From: Gamsiella multidivaricata
Taxonomy: Eukaryota > Mortierellomycota > Mortierellomycetes > Mortierellales > Mortierellaceae
Reading direction: 5' to 3'
Length of the DNA: 64,000 nucleotides
Assembly (NCBI RefSeq): GCF_025024155.1
Contig: NW_026251760.1
Coordinates: 124,001-188,000 of the forward strand
Within the stretch, counting starts at the first letter, position 1. Each line of letters starts with the position of its first letter. Positions 38,456-51,718 of the stretch are shown here, in pieces. The translations under genes were made by a program, and so were the position numbers. Below the pieces are notes generated by a model. That model was not told the DNA's origin. It was given only the letters and a program-made list of their open reading frames with translations, and did no database searches.

Positions 38456-41400
38456 GAGAATGCGGGAGTGCCCGGTGTGAGTGTGAGGGAATGAATGGAT
38501 GAGAGAGTACGTGGGTGTCGCGAGGAGGGTGTACTCTGAATGTAAGCAATTGAGTGTGAGATATGGGGAGGTGTGCAAGTGTGGGGTAAAGAGAAGAAGA
38601 AAAAGGAAGGAGGAGGGTGTGTTTGCTTAGACTGGTTTGAGGCTGTGTTGACAAATAATAATAAAGAAAAAGTGGGCTAAAAGAAGGGAAGAGAGAGGGG
38701 TGTGGGGTGGAGAGAGAAGTGAAGGAGAGAAGAGAGAGGAGAAGAGGGTGTGCGCGTACGAAATGATATGCTATTGTAGCGGGTGTAGGGAAAAGTAACG
38801 TGTGTGCTCTGTTCTGCCCACCCGCCAACAAAGTTTTTTTTTTCTTTCTTGACAAAGTTGAATGAGAGCGTTGGGTGAAGTGGGATGAATCTTCGCAAAA
38901 AAGTGATTCGCTTCGGGACAATGACAAAATAAAAAAGAAAAAAAGCGCGTATATTCAAGGGAGACAAACAGTAAAGGAAAAGGAATGAAAGGAATGAAAG
39001 GGATGTGTCCGCAGAGGAGGAGGAGGCGGTGGTTGTCGGTGGTGGTGGTGGTCAAGGAAGGAGGGAAGGAGGGAAGGAGGGAAGGAGGGAGGGAGGGAAG
39101 GGGGCAAGTCAAGGATACACGCGTCGATAAGCGGGGGATGAGCAGCGCGAGATACAGAACGGAGAAAGGAAAGGAGGGTGGAAGGGATCGATCGTAGCCG
39201 ATGACCACATCTACACTTAACAATTACGGGATCTTCTCCGCTGGACCCCAGTTGTCGGGATCCAATTCCAGTGGGTAATCAGCATATCGAGGCGCCCTCT
39301 GGCACCACAACTGCTTACGGTATGTGTCCGCATGCAGATGCAGCACACGATTTTCGCACTCTCTTGTGGTCGTACACTTTGGTGGCAAAAATATTCGCGT
39401 GTCGTATTTTCAGCGGTCTGCCTGTTTCGTATCTCCCTCCGTCCTATCAGATGCCAGACAGAAACGCGGCTGCAGAGAATGCGACAGGCACCCGTTCCGT
39501 TCGTTGGGGCAAACGTCCAGAAGACAGAAACCTGCTTGTTTTCTTTCGTTTCGATTCCCACTGCATCCATCCACTTTACCCCCTCCTCATGCCCCAAGGG
39601 ATAGCGACTAATCTAAATATGAGCCAAGGTTCACGCGGGGCTTACTGTTGCTGTTGTTGGGGTGGCCTTGAAAGATCTGGAGCCCATCCTCCGTGCTGGA
39701 TCAAGTGAAAGGCGGCTCGTACCATGTTGTGGCCGGTGTCGTAGTCCTTATCTCTTGCTTCGTCCCATCCATCGCACTTGATCGCCCTTGCCTACAACCC
39801 TATACTTGTAGCAAGTGACGCTCGTTCGAAATTCACCTACCCTTACAGCTCTGAGATCGACTGCTTCAACCTGTCAGCAGAAAAGTATTTTTCAAAAGCG
39901 TTTGTGTCATTTGTCCATGCTTTATCCGCTTGCCTTTTGTTTGGACAGGTCGATGAAGCTCAGAACCTTCTCCTAGTTGGCCCCTGTGACCAGCTATATT
40001 GATCATCCTCTCGACCGCCATGTCCACTCTTGCGGTTGTTGATATGTTTTTTGACCATGAGGATTGAGCTACCATGCCTCTGTTTGCTGTTATGCTCCAG
40101 TGATAACGACTTGCTGGCAACTTGTTGAAGCGATAGTTAACCAACTGGTGAACACTAGCAGTAATTACCCAATCCGGAAACCCCAGAGGCGAAAAAAAAA
40201 AAGGGCGATTTAGTTGCTTAGCAAACTTCTTCCTAGCAGACCAATGACAACTGCGAGGTTCCTAGTGTCCATGTTGCTGCCGTACTCCTTACACCGGGAC
40301 CAACGCCTATCCCTTCTCCCCCCCTCCCCCCCAAAAAAATAAAAAAATAAAAAAAAAGAGAGAAACTTGGCCATAGACATTGGAGATCCCTTGCTCCAGA
40401 CCGACCCCCGACAAGATGTTGCAACCTTTGCCTAACACCCACTCGACGTTGTTTTATTTAGCAGGGGTTACGGGCTCTGTGGTATTCCTTCTGCAATGAG
40501 TCTGGACGATGTCCGAGAGACGTTGACCGACTTGCTGAATAAAAGCGTCCAGGCTAAATCTGATAATGGAGCTGATATGCAGGAAACCCAGGCCATTCCC
40601 TTGTACGATCCGCTGTTAGTTGGCTAATATCTTGCGTACAGGATGTTGAGCGATACTGATGATCTTGGTGTGTCGCCTTGAGATCCCGCTGTGTATGCAC
40701 CCAAAAAAAAATAGCCCGACAAAATGTTGGCATAAAACTCGTTCTTCTCAAAGTTTTGCATTCTTTTTCGACAAACAATGCCCGTTCTCTGATAGCAGTG
40801 GGAATGCCCCGTCAACGTCCATGCCCATACTGCACGATTGCTGAAAAAATGCCATGTGCAAGAGAATGATCGATAACGTGTCCAACGCCGTGTACAAATC
40901 AGCCGGATACTTACAAGGTAGGGGCAAAATGTGCACAGTGAACGGTGCTCGGTGAAATGAAGGCAGGAACTTACACGTGGTAATTATCAAAGGAAGATAG
41001 GTAGCGATATCCAAACATACCGATGTATTCCAGCTCATTTTCCATACTTACAAGGTAGAGGAGGTCTGTAGCAAGCTAGCTGGAGAGAAGCAGGTAAAGG
41101 TCCAAGAAATTGGTGGCGAAATGGACGGCACGAGGAACAAAGAGGTAGAGAGTGAGCCGACAAAAGCAAGTAGGCACATATGTCAATAAAACAAGTTGGT
41201 GGCGATTTCAGGAAAGGACTCTCTGGCAATGCTAACCAAGCATACCCACCACCGGTAATGGAACTAAAAAAAAAAAAAAAAAAAAAAAACCTCCGTCGTT
41301 CCAAAAAAAGAATTGCTGTGCAACGCGTCAATAGGATCATTCTTTCCGTTGCGCGTTAAAGCAATATTGTATCCAGCAGCCGTTCAAAGAAGGAGAGGCG

Positions 41401-41999
41401 GATGGATCCACTTGATACATTTCTGCATGGAAAGTACGGTTTTACGGTCATTAGGACGCCTCTCTCGCTTGCGATGGGCATGGTCGGCTCAGGAGCGCCA
41501 CCAATAAAGGATCTGCTAACGATCCAGGTTAAGCAGCTTGCCCGAGAACTTTCACAAAACCCATACCGAATTTTAGGCCGATCAAAGATTTGGTCCTCGG
41601 TATATCGTAGATGAATGCCACCGCAAACATACAATGTGATCCGCTAGCATTCCTAGACACAATTAATCGAAAAGTAACACCTCCATCTCTGTACTATTCT
41701 GCAAACTTTTTTTTCTCTTGTGGATGAAGATTAGCCTGAACACTGACATCGAAAAAAAGCCAGATAAGGAAGAGCCCAATGGCGACAATCCTGAGATTGA
41801 TGAGCCGGACAATGTTGACCAGATAATGACGAGCTCGAAGACGGCAGATCAGGGAACGGTGAGCGTGGAAACGACGAGGGCGAAATGTTTCGTAATCCAT
41901 TAAAAAGTGGTGGGGCCTTTATCTTGCATTGCCCTCGGACGTCCGCCCATGAGTTACTGCTTTGGGGAAACAGCAACGCCAGCAACGACAGAGACTCGA
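38456..41999. other. Gene-poor region, left part
   Basis: This 3.5 kb follows the PKA 5' end. To about 39200 it is purine-rich on the plus strand with (GGAAGGAG)n-like repeats at 39058–39100, consistent with a CT-rich PKA leader. Beyond that, short ORFs occur (for example 43 codons at 40497–40628 and 70 codons at 41402–41614) without recognisable motifs or linked exons. A 15-bp direct repeat ATACTTACAAGGTAG occurs at 40907 and 41044. TTGGTGGC(A/G)A motifs lie at 39378, 41110 and 41196. A poly(A) run is at about 41266–41290. Confidence 0.5.
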
Positions 42000-42161
42000 G
42001 GACGATGATGGAGAAGAATATGTGGTACTGAGCGAGGACCCAAGATCTAGCGAGAGACACCTACGAAGGGTTGCTGCATCTCCTCTTTATTGAGAACAGG
42101 AAAGAGATCATGGAGAACAAGAGGCAGAGGACAGACGACAAATGTCAAAAGATGGACAACT

Positions 42162-42539
42162 ATGGCCAAGATCGCGCAACAGGCGCCGAAGGCATATGGC
42201 GTGAAGGCGCTTCAAGACTACATGGAGGGGATCTTTGCCCCCATACGCAGCAGCGAAAAGAAGCCATTGAAGCAGAGCGAGCACAATAGGATCGGCCAAA
42301 AGTTTTCCAGTGCGGAGATGGGCGGAAGATACGCCCTTTCGAATTGCCTCTCGAACTTGATAGCGTTTGATGTCAGGAGACAATGGCGGCGTGACAAATT
42401 CAAACCCAAGATATCGGACATCAGCAAACAATTCGGCACGCAGTTGTCGATCGTGGAGATCACGGAAAAGGGCTACGAAGATGCAGTGGCGGTCGGCATG
42501 GTCCCTGGCAAAATCACCACATCTCGTTTTGTGCGATAG
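42162..42539 (+). CDS. Orphan ORF, unrecognised
   Basis: A 125-codon ORF (open from 42090) reading MAKIAQQAPKAYGV…, basic in the middle (AFDVRRQWRRDKFKPK) and ending KITTSRFVR. Composition looks protein-like: mixed, not low-complexity, with amphipathic segments. Just upstream, other frames give acidic stretches (NGDNPEIDEPDNVDQ near 41775, LEDDDGEEYVVLSEDPR near 41996), so this may be the last part of a spliced or decayed gene. I see no domain. It could equally be a remnant of a mobile element or a chance ORF. Confidence 0.25.
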   Translation: MAKIAQQAPKAYGVKALQDYMEGIFAPIRSSEKKPLKQSEHNRIGQKFSSAEMGGRYALSNCLSNLIAFDVRRQWRRDKFKPKISDISKQFGTQLSIVEITEKGYEDAVAVGMVPGKITTSRFVR

Positions 42540-43939
42540 GTCCTCGATGAGTGAATACTCTGAAGGTAAGGCGCGCAGCCTGGACTGTACTCACTAACAA
42601 TGTCACACTGCTTTGCAGCGGAAACCCTGAAGCGCTGTTGTCCGACCGTCTCGAAGAACGATACAATTGATGCGCCACAGTAGACCGAGCTTCAATCGAG
42701 CTCACCGGTGTCTTGGAGGTAGGGAAATCCCCACCCGGCAAGGTCGTATCTTCCTTATATGATGGCAAAGTCGAGAATGATTTTTGAGCGGGTTTTACGA
42801 CTCCAAGTTGTTCAGGAAGTGGACTGGGAGAGAACCAAATGAACGCAGGTGGAGAGGGATCTGGAGGTTTATGGAGCGTCGAAGCTTGCGAGTAAGACCC
42901 GCCGCGTATGCATATGGCGACTGAAGCTTCAACACAAGAACGGGGGTTGTCATCAAAGCACACGTCCTTCGAGAAACACTTTGAAAAGGTATGCTATTTT
43001 ATTTTTGTTTGTCTTCTCTTCTAATGTCATGCCTCTCAAATGTGAATGTGCCATCCAGGCTTCATACGTCCGTAGTATCTTGCGATGAGTACCTCACCTC
43101 CACCAAATGCCCGATTTATGCTACTTCAGGCCGCCGCTACGTGGATCGGGATGATGTAGGATCACACAACATGAGCAATATCGGGCGCTCCTTCATACCA
43201 GATCAGACCCGTCCGGAGCCGTCCTGCCGGCCACGTCGCCCTGCACCCACCCACCTCTAGTAAGGCTGAACTTGCAGCACCGAGTTATCACCCATTGCGG
43301 CTTCATCAATCAAAGGGATAGTGCCTTCGCGGACTGTGATCCTTGATGGGTCGGACTATGTCTGCTCCGTTCTCAGCATCAACATAGTTAAAAGGACATC
43401 GACAACTATTACGCGCACACGCATACGCGCATGTCGCTTACTTGTTTGTTTGTTGGATGTCTGCATTTCGTTTCGTCACAGGGCGCACACATGCAATAAG
43501 CACCAGGCAAGCAAGCGCGCGCTTCGCTTCTGGTCTTTCGCCCACTCCACTCACTGGCCCCCCTCCCACTCATTGCCCTCTCTCTCTCTCTGTCTCCACC
43601 GGCCATCATCATCCTCACGATCACCACATAGTCCCACTTCCATTCCGCCCACACCCCTTCCCTCTCTTTCTTCCGCAGGATCGAATTCCACTCCAGTTTT
43701 AGCTCTCTCACCGGCTCGCACTTTCATCCTGACACGTTCTCTCCACCTGCTCATCCAACCGTTCCTTCCTTTCCTCCCCCTTCATATTCCTTTACCCGCT
43801 CTTCTTTTCTCTTTCACACTCCCACCCAGTCTCCAATTATAACCAAAGAACAAGAAGAAGAAAAGGAAGCTTCTCCAGTCGTTCCTTCAGGGGATTCCTC
43901 AGCCCTCCCCCTCACAAAAAATAATAATAATAACACTCC
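42540..43939. other. Gene-poor region and TMEM170 leader
   Basis: 42540–43300 shows scattered splice-like sites and short ORFs without recognisable content. 43450–43860 is C/T-rich and is probably the promoter/leader of the TMEM170 gene; an A-rich (AATAAT) stretch immediately precedes its ATG. Confidence 0.5.
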
Positions 43940-45423
<1,484 letters not shown>

Positions 45424-45787
45424 TCATCTCTTTGAAGCCTTTTCTCTTTCAATGTCGGCCCACTCTTCATTCACGGCAGTCTCAAACAAACGACTCTTTA
45501 ATTCTCTTGTACAATACCAACTGCAGTACCCTAATACTTTTGTCTTCTTCCCCACCCGATAATGTCTTTAACCAACCCAACAAAAACCTGTAACATCTTC
45601 AACACGAAAAATAATAGTAATAACAACGATGGTAATAATAATATTAATAATATTAATAATAATAAAAGAACTACGATGAAGTTTTTCCTCCGCTTGCGCT
45701 TTATTGTTTGCATATCCTGTTCAAGATTCCATTGATATTGCTTTTCTTTTTTTTTTCTTTTCATCGCGAATGAATCGATGTTGATTT

Positions 45788-47973
45788 TCATGACTTTGCC
45801 GGTTTGTTGGCGCAGATCAAGAGATCGGTCTCGGGATGAGAATGGTCTAGATGACCCCACCAGGGAGCATGCATCGGCATGGTCTCAGGGTCGTATTCTG
45901 GGTACCTGGTTCGAACGATCTTCATGATCTCTTCGAAAACCAGCTGTTGGGCGTCCTCATCGTAAATCGAACCAGTTCACAGGAAGGAGGGAAAAAAAAA
46001 TAGTAAAGAACAAGGCGTTGTTAATAGTTTGGTCCGCTGTAAAGAATATAGAGAGAATAAAAAACGAAATAAAAAAGAGTAAAGCACATTGCTTTCACCC
46101 TCACAAAGAAGAAAAAAAAAATGAATCGATTGAGCGACCGATTGACTTACGTTGTTCCCCTCAGAAGCAAGATGAAGTCCGTCTTTAAGATAATCCTCCA
46201 AAGTCCTCTCCCCAGCCTCGACCTTCTGCATCATCAACCCCCATGTATCGATCACATCGACCCGATGAAGCTCCTGCTTCTTCCCGTCCTCTCCCCGGCC
46301 CTTATCCCGATACTCCTGTCCGATCTTGAGACAAGCCTCTGCATAGGTCCGCGTAACCTCCTTATCCCGATCCATAAACATACCACGCTCTTTTCGTCGG
46401 ATCGCCCAGCGAGCCTCGTCGACCGGTGGTGAGCAGAAGAGGATAATTCGAGTTTCGGGAGAGTAGGTGGGTGAAGTAGGGGAGTGGACCATGGAGATGA
46501 GAGAGTGGAGGTTTTGGATGTACCGCGGCAAGGGGACGTGTTGAGGGGATGGGGAGAGGCAGGCGTCGTTGGCGCCGAAGAATATGGCCAGGAACTGGAT
46601 CTTTGGAGGAGATAGGGAATCGGCAGAGGAGGAAAGGGAAGAGTTCACGCGAGGGAGGAGTTGTGGGAGGATGTGGATCGCCTGCTCGGATGTGTATCCT
46701 GTGAGGAAAAAAAAAAAAAAAAAAAAAAAGAGAGAGAGAACGAGTGAGTGAGAGAAAGAACGCCTTGCTGTTAGTTCGATGCAGCTGCTGTGGCAGTTGA
46801 CGCGTTGGGTATGTGTGGTGCTCTAATACCTGAGAATCCGCGGTTGATGATATCGAGGCGCCGCTGGAAGAGGTGGGCGAGCTGGGCGCCGAATCCCCGT
46901 TCGTTCACATCAAACGAATACTACTCCATAGACAACATCAAACGCCGTAGAAAAAAGAAAAAAGAAAAGAAAAGAGAAGAAAAGAAAGAAAAGAAAAGAA
47001 TAGGAAACGTCAGGAACGCGCTCAGAGGTCCTGCTGGCAAATGCAGAGAACGGTGATGGAGCTGATCCTCCCTCACCTGGGTGATCGAGTCCCCAAATAG
47101 AACAAAGTTGTCAAAGAACGTCTGCTGAACCATTGTCGTTCCCTTTGGCCTGATGTCGTGATGGTGCTGCTGCTGTTGTCGTTGTCGATCCTGTTCCTGA
47201 TCTTGATGATGGCCTCTCGGATGCAGATGCGAGCGCCATCTCTCGAGCGTGCCCAACAAGGTTTGTCTCCACGGACTGCTGCTCTCATCTCCCTCACCAT
47301 GTTGCACCAACAACGGCTGGTCCTGTCCTCGACTCGACAACGGTGCACAAGAGTCCATCTCGCCTTGGCCACACCGCACTTGTTGGAAATGCTCATACTG
47401 TTGCTGCTGATGCAAAAGATAGTGTTGTTGCTGTTGGAGAGACCGTTCAAATCGGCCGAGCAAAAAAATGATCACCGCGGGTACGACAACCGCATACAAC
47501 AGCCTCAGGATCAATCGCCATCCTGACCATGGCGACCACGGATATCCTTCCTCCAATGAATTCCGTCGGCCACGTCCTCGAATCATCCTTCCGCCAACGT
47601 CACTGTCAGTGTATGAGCGATTTGAAGAGATCGGTTCCCTGTCCGTGTTCCGATCGTAGATGCTGTGGATGTTCCTGCTGCTGCTGCTGCGGCTGCTGTT
47701 GCTATGGTTGTCGGACGGATGGGAGAAGCGGCGGTGATGGAGGTGGTGTTTCTGGATGAGGTTGCCGGGCGGGTGCGGGCTGTCGCGACCGTCTGCGTAA
47801 TCATCACCATCACCATCATCGCCGTTGCCGTCGTCATCGTCATCGGTGCTGCTGTGGCTGGTGCTCTCGGCCGCCAGATCAGAGTCTTTGATGTAGAACA
47901 ACCCTTGGGTCCCGGACCGACAGGCGGTTGCTGGGTCTGCTTCCTGTCCGGCCGTATCCTCCGCCCTGTCCAT
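45788..47973 (-). CDS. Membrane-anchored GDSL/SGNH esterase (Iah1-like catalytic domain)
   Basis: SGNH-fold hydrolase. The nearest known relatives are isoamyl-acetate-hydrolysing esterases (Iah1). Exons in transcript order: 47973–47077, 46920–46830, 46698–46151, 45955–45788; 567 residues. The catalytic domain starts near 287: block I FVLFGDSITQ with the nucleophile Ser, block III FFGANDA (oxyanion Gly/Asn), block V DGLHL with the Asp-His pair at about 502–505. The triad is complete. Unusually, about 285 residues precede it: an acidic and Ser/His-rich region, one clear transmembrane helix (about 163–186, LYAVVVPAVIIFLLG) and Gln/His-rich linkers, suggesting a type II membrane protein with a lumenal or external esterase. 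Iah1 itself is about 240 residues. The ORF stays open upstream of the chosen ATG, but that stretch is low-complexity leader. Confidence 0.85.
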
Positions 47974-49479
47974 GTTGTGCGTCCGTCCGGCGAGTCCAAG
48001 CGGGGTCAGGGAGTGAAGAGAAAGCGAGGGAAAGAGAGAAAATAAGAGAAAGAGGAAGCAAGGAGCGGAGAGGAGTGGGTGGATGGATAGATGGATGGAT
48101 GAGTGAGTGAACGAGTGAACGGAAAAAAGATAACGGATGCTCCCTCCCTTTGGTCTTTGCATACAGGGCGCACTGGCCTACTGCAGCAGGTTTCATCGCA
48201 CATCTGACCAGAGGACTCTTTTTATATCCCAACCTGCACCACCCTGACCAGGCCGCTCTCATTGGCCTGACTCCCCCCTTCTCTCGCTCCCGCTTCTTTA
48301 TTCGCGTCAAGCTTTGCGGCCGTCGACTCTGTGGGGGACATCCATCCTATCTGTCTATCAATCTGTCTGTCTGTCTGTCCATCTGTCCATCTGTCGACAT
48401 GCCCATCCAAGTCCAATGATATAAAGGAGCCCTCAGAAGAAGAAGAAGAAGACGAAGAAGAAGACGAAGAAGAAGACGAAGAAGAAGACGAAGAAGAAGA
48501 AGAAAGGAGGAAAGCAAAGTGTGGGACCTTGAACAAGCATAGCAGCGCACAAGCGCACACACACACACCTACACACACATAACACACATAACACACAAAC
48601 ACGATATATCATATATATCTCCGAAAATAAAGTTTGCCATCAAAGACGAGCGGACTTTTTTGATCCACGGCGTAGCGCAGCACAGCACAGCAAAACCACA
48701 TCAAAAAAAAAAAAAAGCACAGCAGCACAACATAGCATAGCATATAGCACTAGACTACCATTGCTCTGGTTCACAAACTGTTGGAATACACACTACACAT
48801 ATACATACACACATATAGACACATATATACACATATACACACATAGTCTACACGCATACACGCATATATACGTACGTCCGCACATGTAAGTCTGTCTGTC
48901 CCATCCTATCCCAAGGACGACGCTGTTGGGGTTTTTATTTCGGTTTTTTTTTTTTTTTTTTTTTTTTATATTTACATACATACATGCAACAAAAGAGTAA
49001 TAGAAATAATAGAAATAATAGAAATAATAGAAATAATAAAATAATAAAAATAGGGGACAACCAAGAATATACTACTAACCAACCCAAAGAAGAAGAAAGT
49101 AAAAAAAAAAAGTTGTTCAGCTGTCTGTCTGTTGTCTGTTGCACCAACACAGTAAGAATCGAGCTATTCGAGAGGCAACAAAAGAGCGAAAGAAAAAAAA
49201 AAAAAAGAGAGAGAGAGGGACAAGAAAAAGTACAAGAATTCGCAAAAGCAACCGCTACCATAATAACCAGAATAGAGAGAGAAATAATAAAAAAAAAACG
49301 AAAACAACCAAAGGTGAAAAAAGACCCAGCGTGAAATGCTAGGGGGGGAGGGGGGAGATTAAAAAAGGGGGGGTTTTTTTCTTTTTTTCTTTTTTTCCCC
49401 CCTACCCCTAGATAAAGGATGGTATTATTTCCATTCAAAAATTGTCCGCTGCCCTCGTCGTTATCGGCATCAACATCAG
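47974..49479. other. Intergenic with dense microsatellites
   Basis: This 1.5 kb lies between the GDSL esterase start and the 3' end of the Rua1-like gene. It holds (GAA/GAC)n at about 48438–48507, CA-rich repeats at about 48555–48600, (ACAT)-rich DNA at 48790–48870, poly(T) at about 48946–48967, and (AGAAAT/AATA)n at about 49005–49045. No gene is supported. Confidence 0.6.
48438..48507. repeat. (GAAGAAGAC)n microsatellite
   Basis: Trinucleotide repeat of GAA with periodic GAC, about 70 bp, upstream of the GDSL esterase gene. Poly-Glu/Asp and poly-Ser ORFs here are repeat artefacts. Confidence 0.9.
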
Positions 49480-50487
49480 CTACTGCTGCTGCTGCTGTTG
49501 TTGTTGTTGCTGCTGCTGCTGCTGCTGTTGTTGTTGCTCACTACCACCACTGCTATTACTACCGCTCTGCATCATCGGATGCCCAAGTCCCAGTCCAAGT
49601 CCATGCCCAAGCCCAAGCCCAAGTCCGTGGCCATGCCCACCATGCCCATGTTGTCCATCCGTAAACGTCGGCAGAGGCTGTGGGGCCGAAAACGACGAGC
49701 GTGCGGAACTCTGGCCCTGGGTCTTGGGCTTGTGGTAGATATGACACTTGTGCGCATGACGGTACCACAGCATCGAGTTCTGTCGCTTGTGGTTCGAGAT
49801 CGGGATCCATTCGTTGCACTGGTGGCAGAGTCCCTCGATATCGTCCTGCTCCATCTGCCGGGTCTGCACCGGGTTCGAGAACAACTTGCCAGAGACGGAG
49901 GAAATTCCATGGAAAAATTGTTTGTGGTACCTGTGGATAAGAGAATCGAACAAGTACAAAAAAAGAAGAGGAGTAGGAAGAAGAAATAGAAGAAGAAAAA
50001 GTAAAAGTCCATTAGTTAACACACTTCTCTTTTCTTTCTTGTTTTCTTCCTCTTTTTTTTTCTTTTTCTCACACAACTAAAAGACATGATGGATGGAGCA
50101 CGTTACCAGAAGGCACTATTCTTGAGCTGTAGCCACTTGCCGGGGACACAAGTGTCGCAAAAGCCCTCTTTGGCCTGCCCCGTATTACGGACCCATTGTG
50201 GCGTGTACTGATCGCCCTCGTACCGCAGCTTCTGTTTCCTCGCCGTCGGGTCTCCATGGATCTCACTCCCCTCAAAGTCCAACCCCGCTACCGCCTTTTC
50301 CTCCCCCTGCGTCCCATCCTCATCCTCACCCCCCACGTTCTGCCTCCCCGTCGCCTCCAGGGCGTCCCCCATCGACATCGAACGTCCCTTGAGCTTGGGC
50401 TTGCCAGCGCCCTTGCTTCCTTTGACCTTCGTCTTGATCTTGACCCCAGTCAATTGCTGCTGCTGTTGCTGTTGCTGCTGCTGTTGC

Positions 50488-50519
<32 letters not shown>

Positions 50520-51675
50520 CGGCAGACCATAGCTGACACCCATCCGATCGTGCGAGGTCGAGTGGCGGAGAACCTGGCCATGATCGGCCATCGGCATGCT
50601 CTGAAGATGGTACAGATTCGAGTCCGATCCCATGATTCCAGGTGACAGTTGGTGAGGATGGATCGGGCCGTTCATCTGCATGTGCATCGGTATCGAGTTG
50701 GGTGGTAACGCTGAGCCGAGTCCATTGAGATGCATGCTGCTCTGGTACATTTGCAAATGAATCGCCATATCTGGAGGTTGCCAATTCTGGACAGACGTTG
50801 GCTGACTCGACGCCACCGACATACTCGAGGTCATATCCATGCTCGTTGGACCGACAGCAGCGCCCGTTTGAGAAGGAGCAGCAGGAGCAGGAGCAGGAGC
50901 AGGATGAGGAGGAGGAGGAGTGAACGAGTGAAGGGAGCCCATGATGCTGCTGTACATGTCCACAGATTTCGTCCTCTTGCGATGGTATGTTTCCTCAGGT
51001 GAGGCATCGCCTGGACTGCTCCCGCCAAGACCCAGGCCCACGAGATTCGGATCTGATGGCTCCTGCTTGACCGAGAACAGACCCACCTTTCCTTCTCCGT
51101 TACCGTTGCCGCCGACCCCATTGCTGCCAATGCTGTTTCCTGTGCCGCACGAGTTGACGCCTTCTGAGGAGGACGATGAGGCAGAGTGACACCCCTGGCC
51201 GTTGTTCTGACGGACCTGATCCAGACCCTGGGCCATGTTGGCATCCAGGAGTGATCGCTTGCGCTCTCGTACTGGCATGGGTCCGAATGAAAGACCCGAG
51301 GGTGGCCTTGACATGTTGACGCCTGTCGGGGTTGATCCTGTCATGCTTGAGGGAGAATATTGGAAGGACCCAGCGGGACTGGAGATTGTCCTGTTACGGA
51401 TCCGTGCGACCTTGCCCACACCGAAATTAGCTGCGCCCGTAGGGCTGGTGTACATCTTTTGCCCAAGCTGATGCTGTTGCTGTGGGTGCAGAGGAGGCGT
51501 GAGCGAATGTGGGTTTTTGGCATACTCGATTCCTGGACTTGAAAGGCCGCGTGCATGAGGTGATTGCGACTGGGAAAGAGTCTGAGAGCGCAGATGAAGA
51601 CGCATTTGGTGCTGCTGTTGCTGCTGCAGTGCTTGCTGATGTTGCTGCTGTTGCTGCTGATGTTGCTGTTGTTGC

Positions 51676-51718
<43 letters not shown>

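Noticed and set aside
46724..46752. Arg/Glu-rich ORF after a poly(A) run
   Set aside because: It lies in intron 2 of the GDSL esterase gene next to a homopolymer. No coding support.
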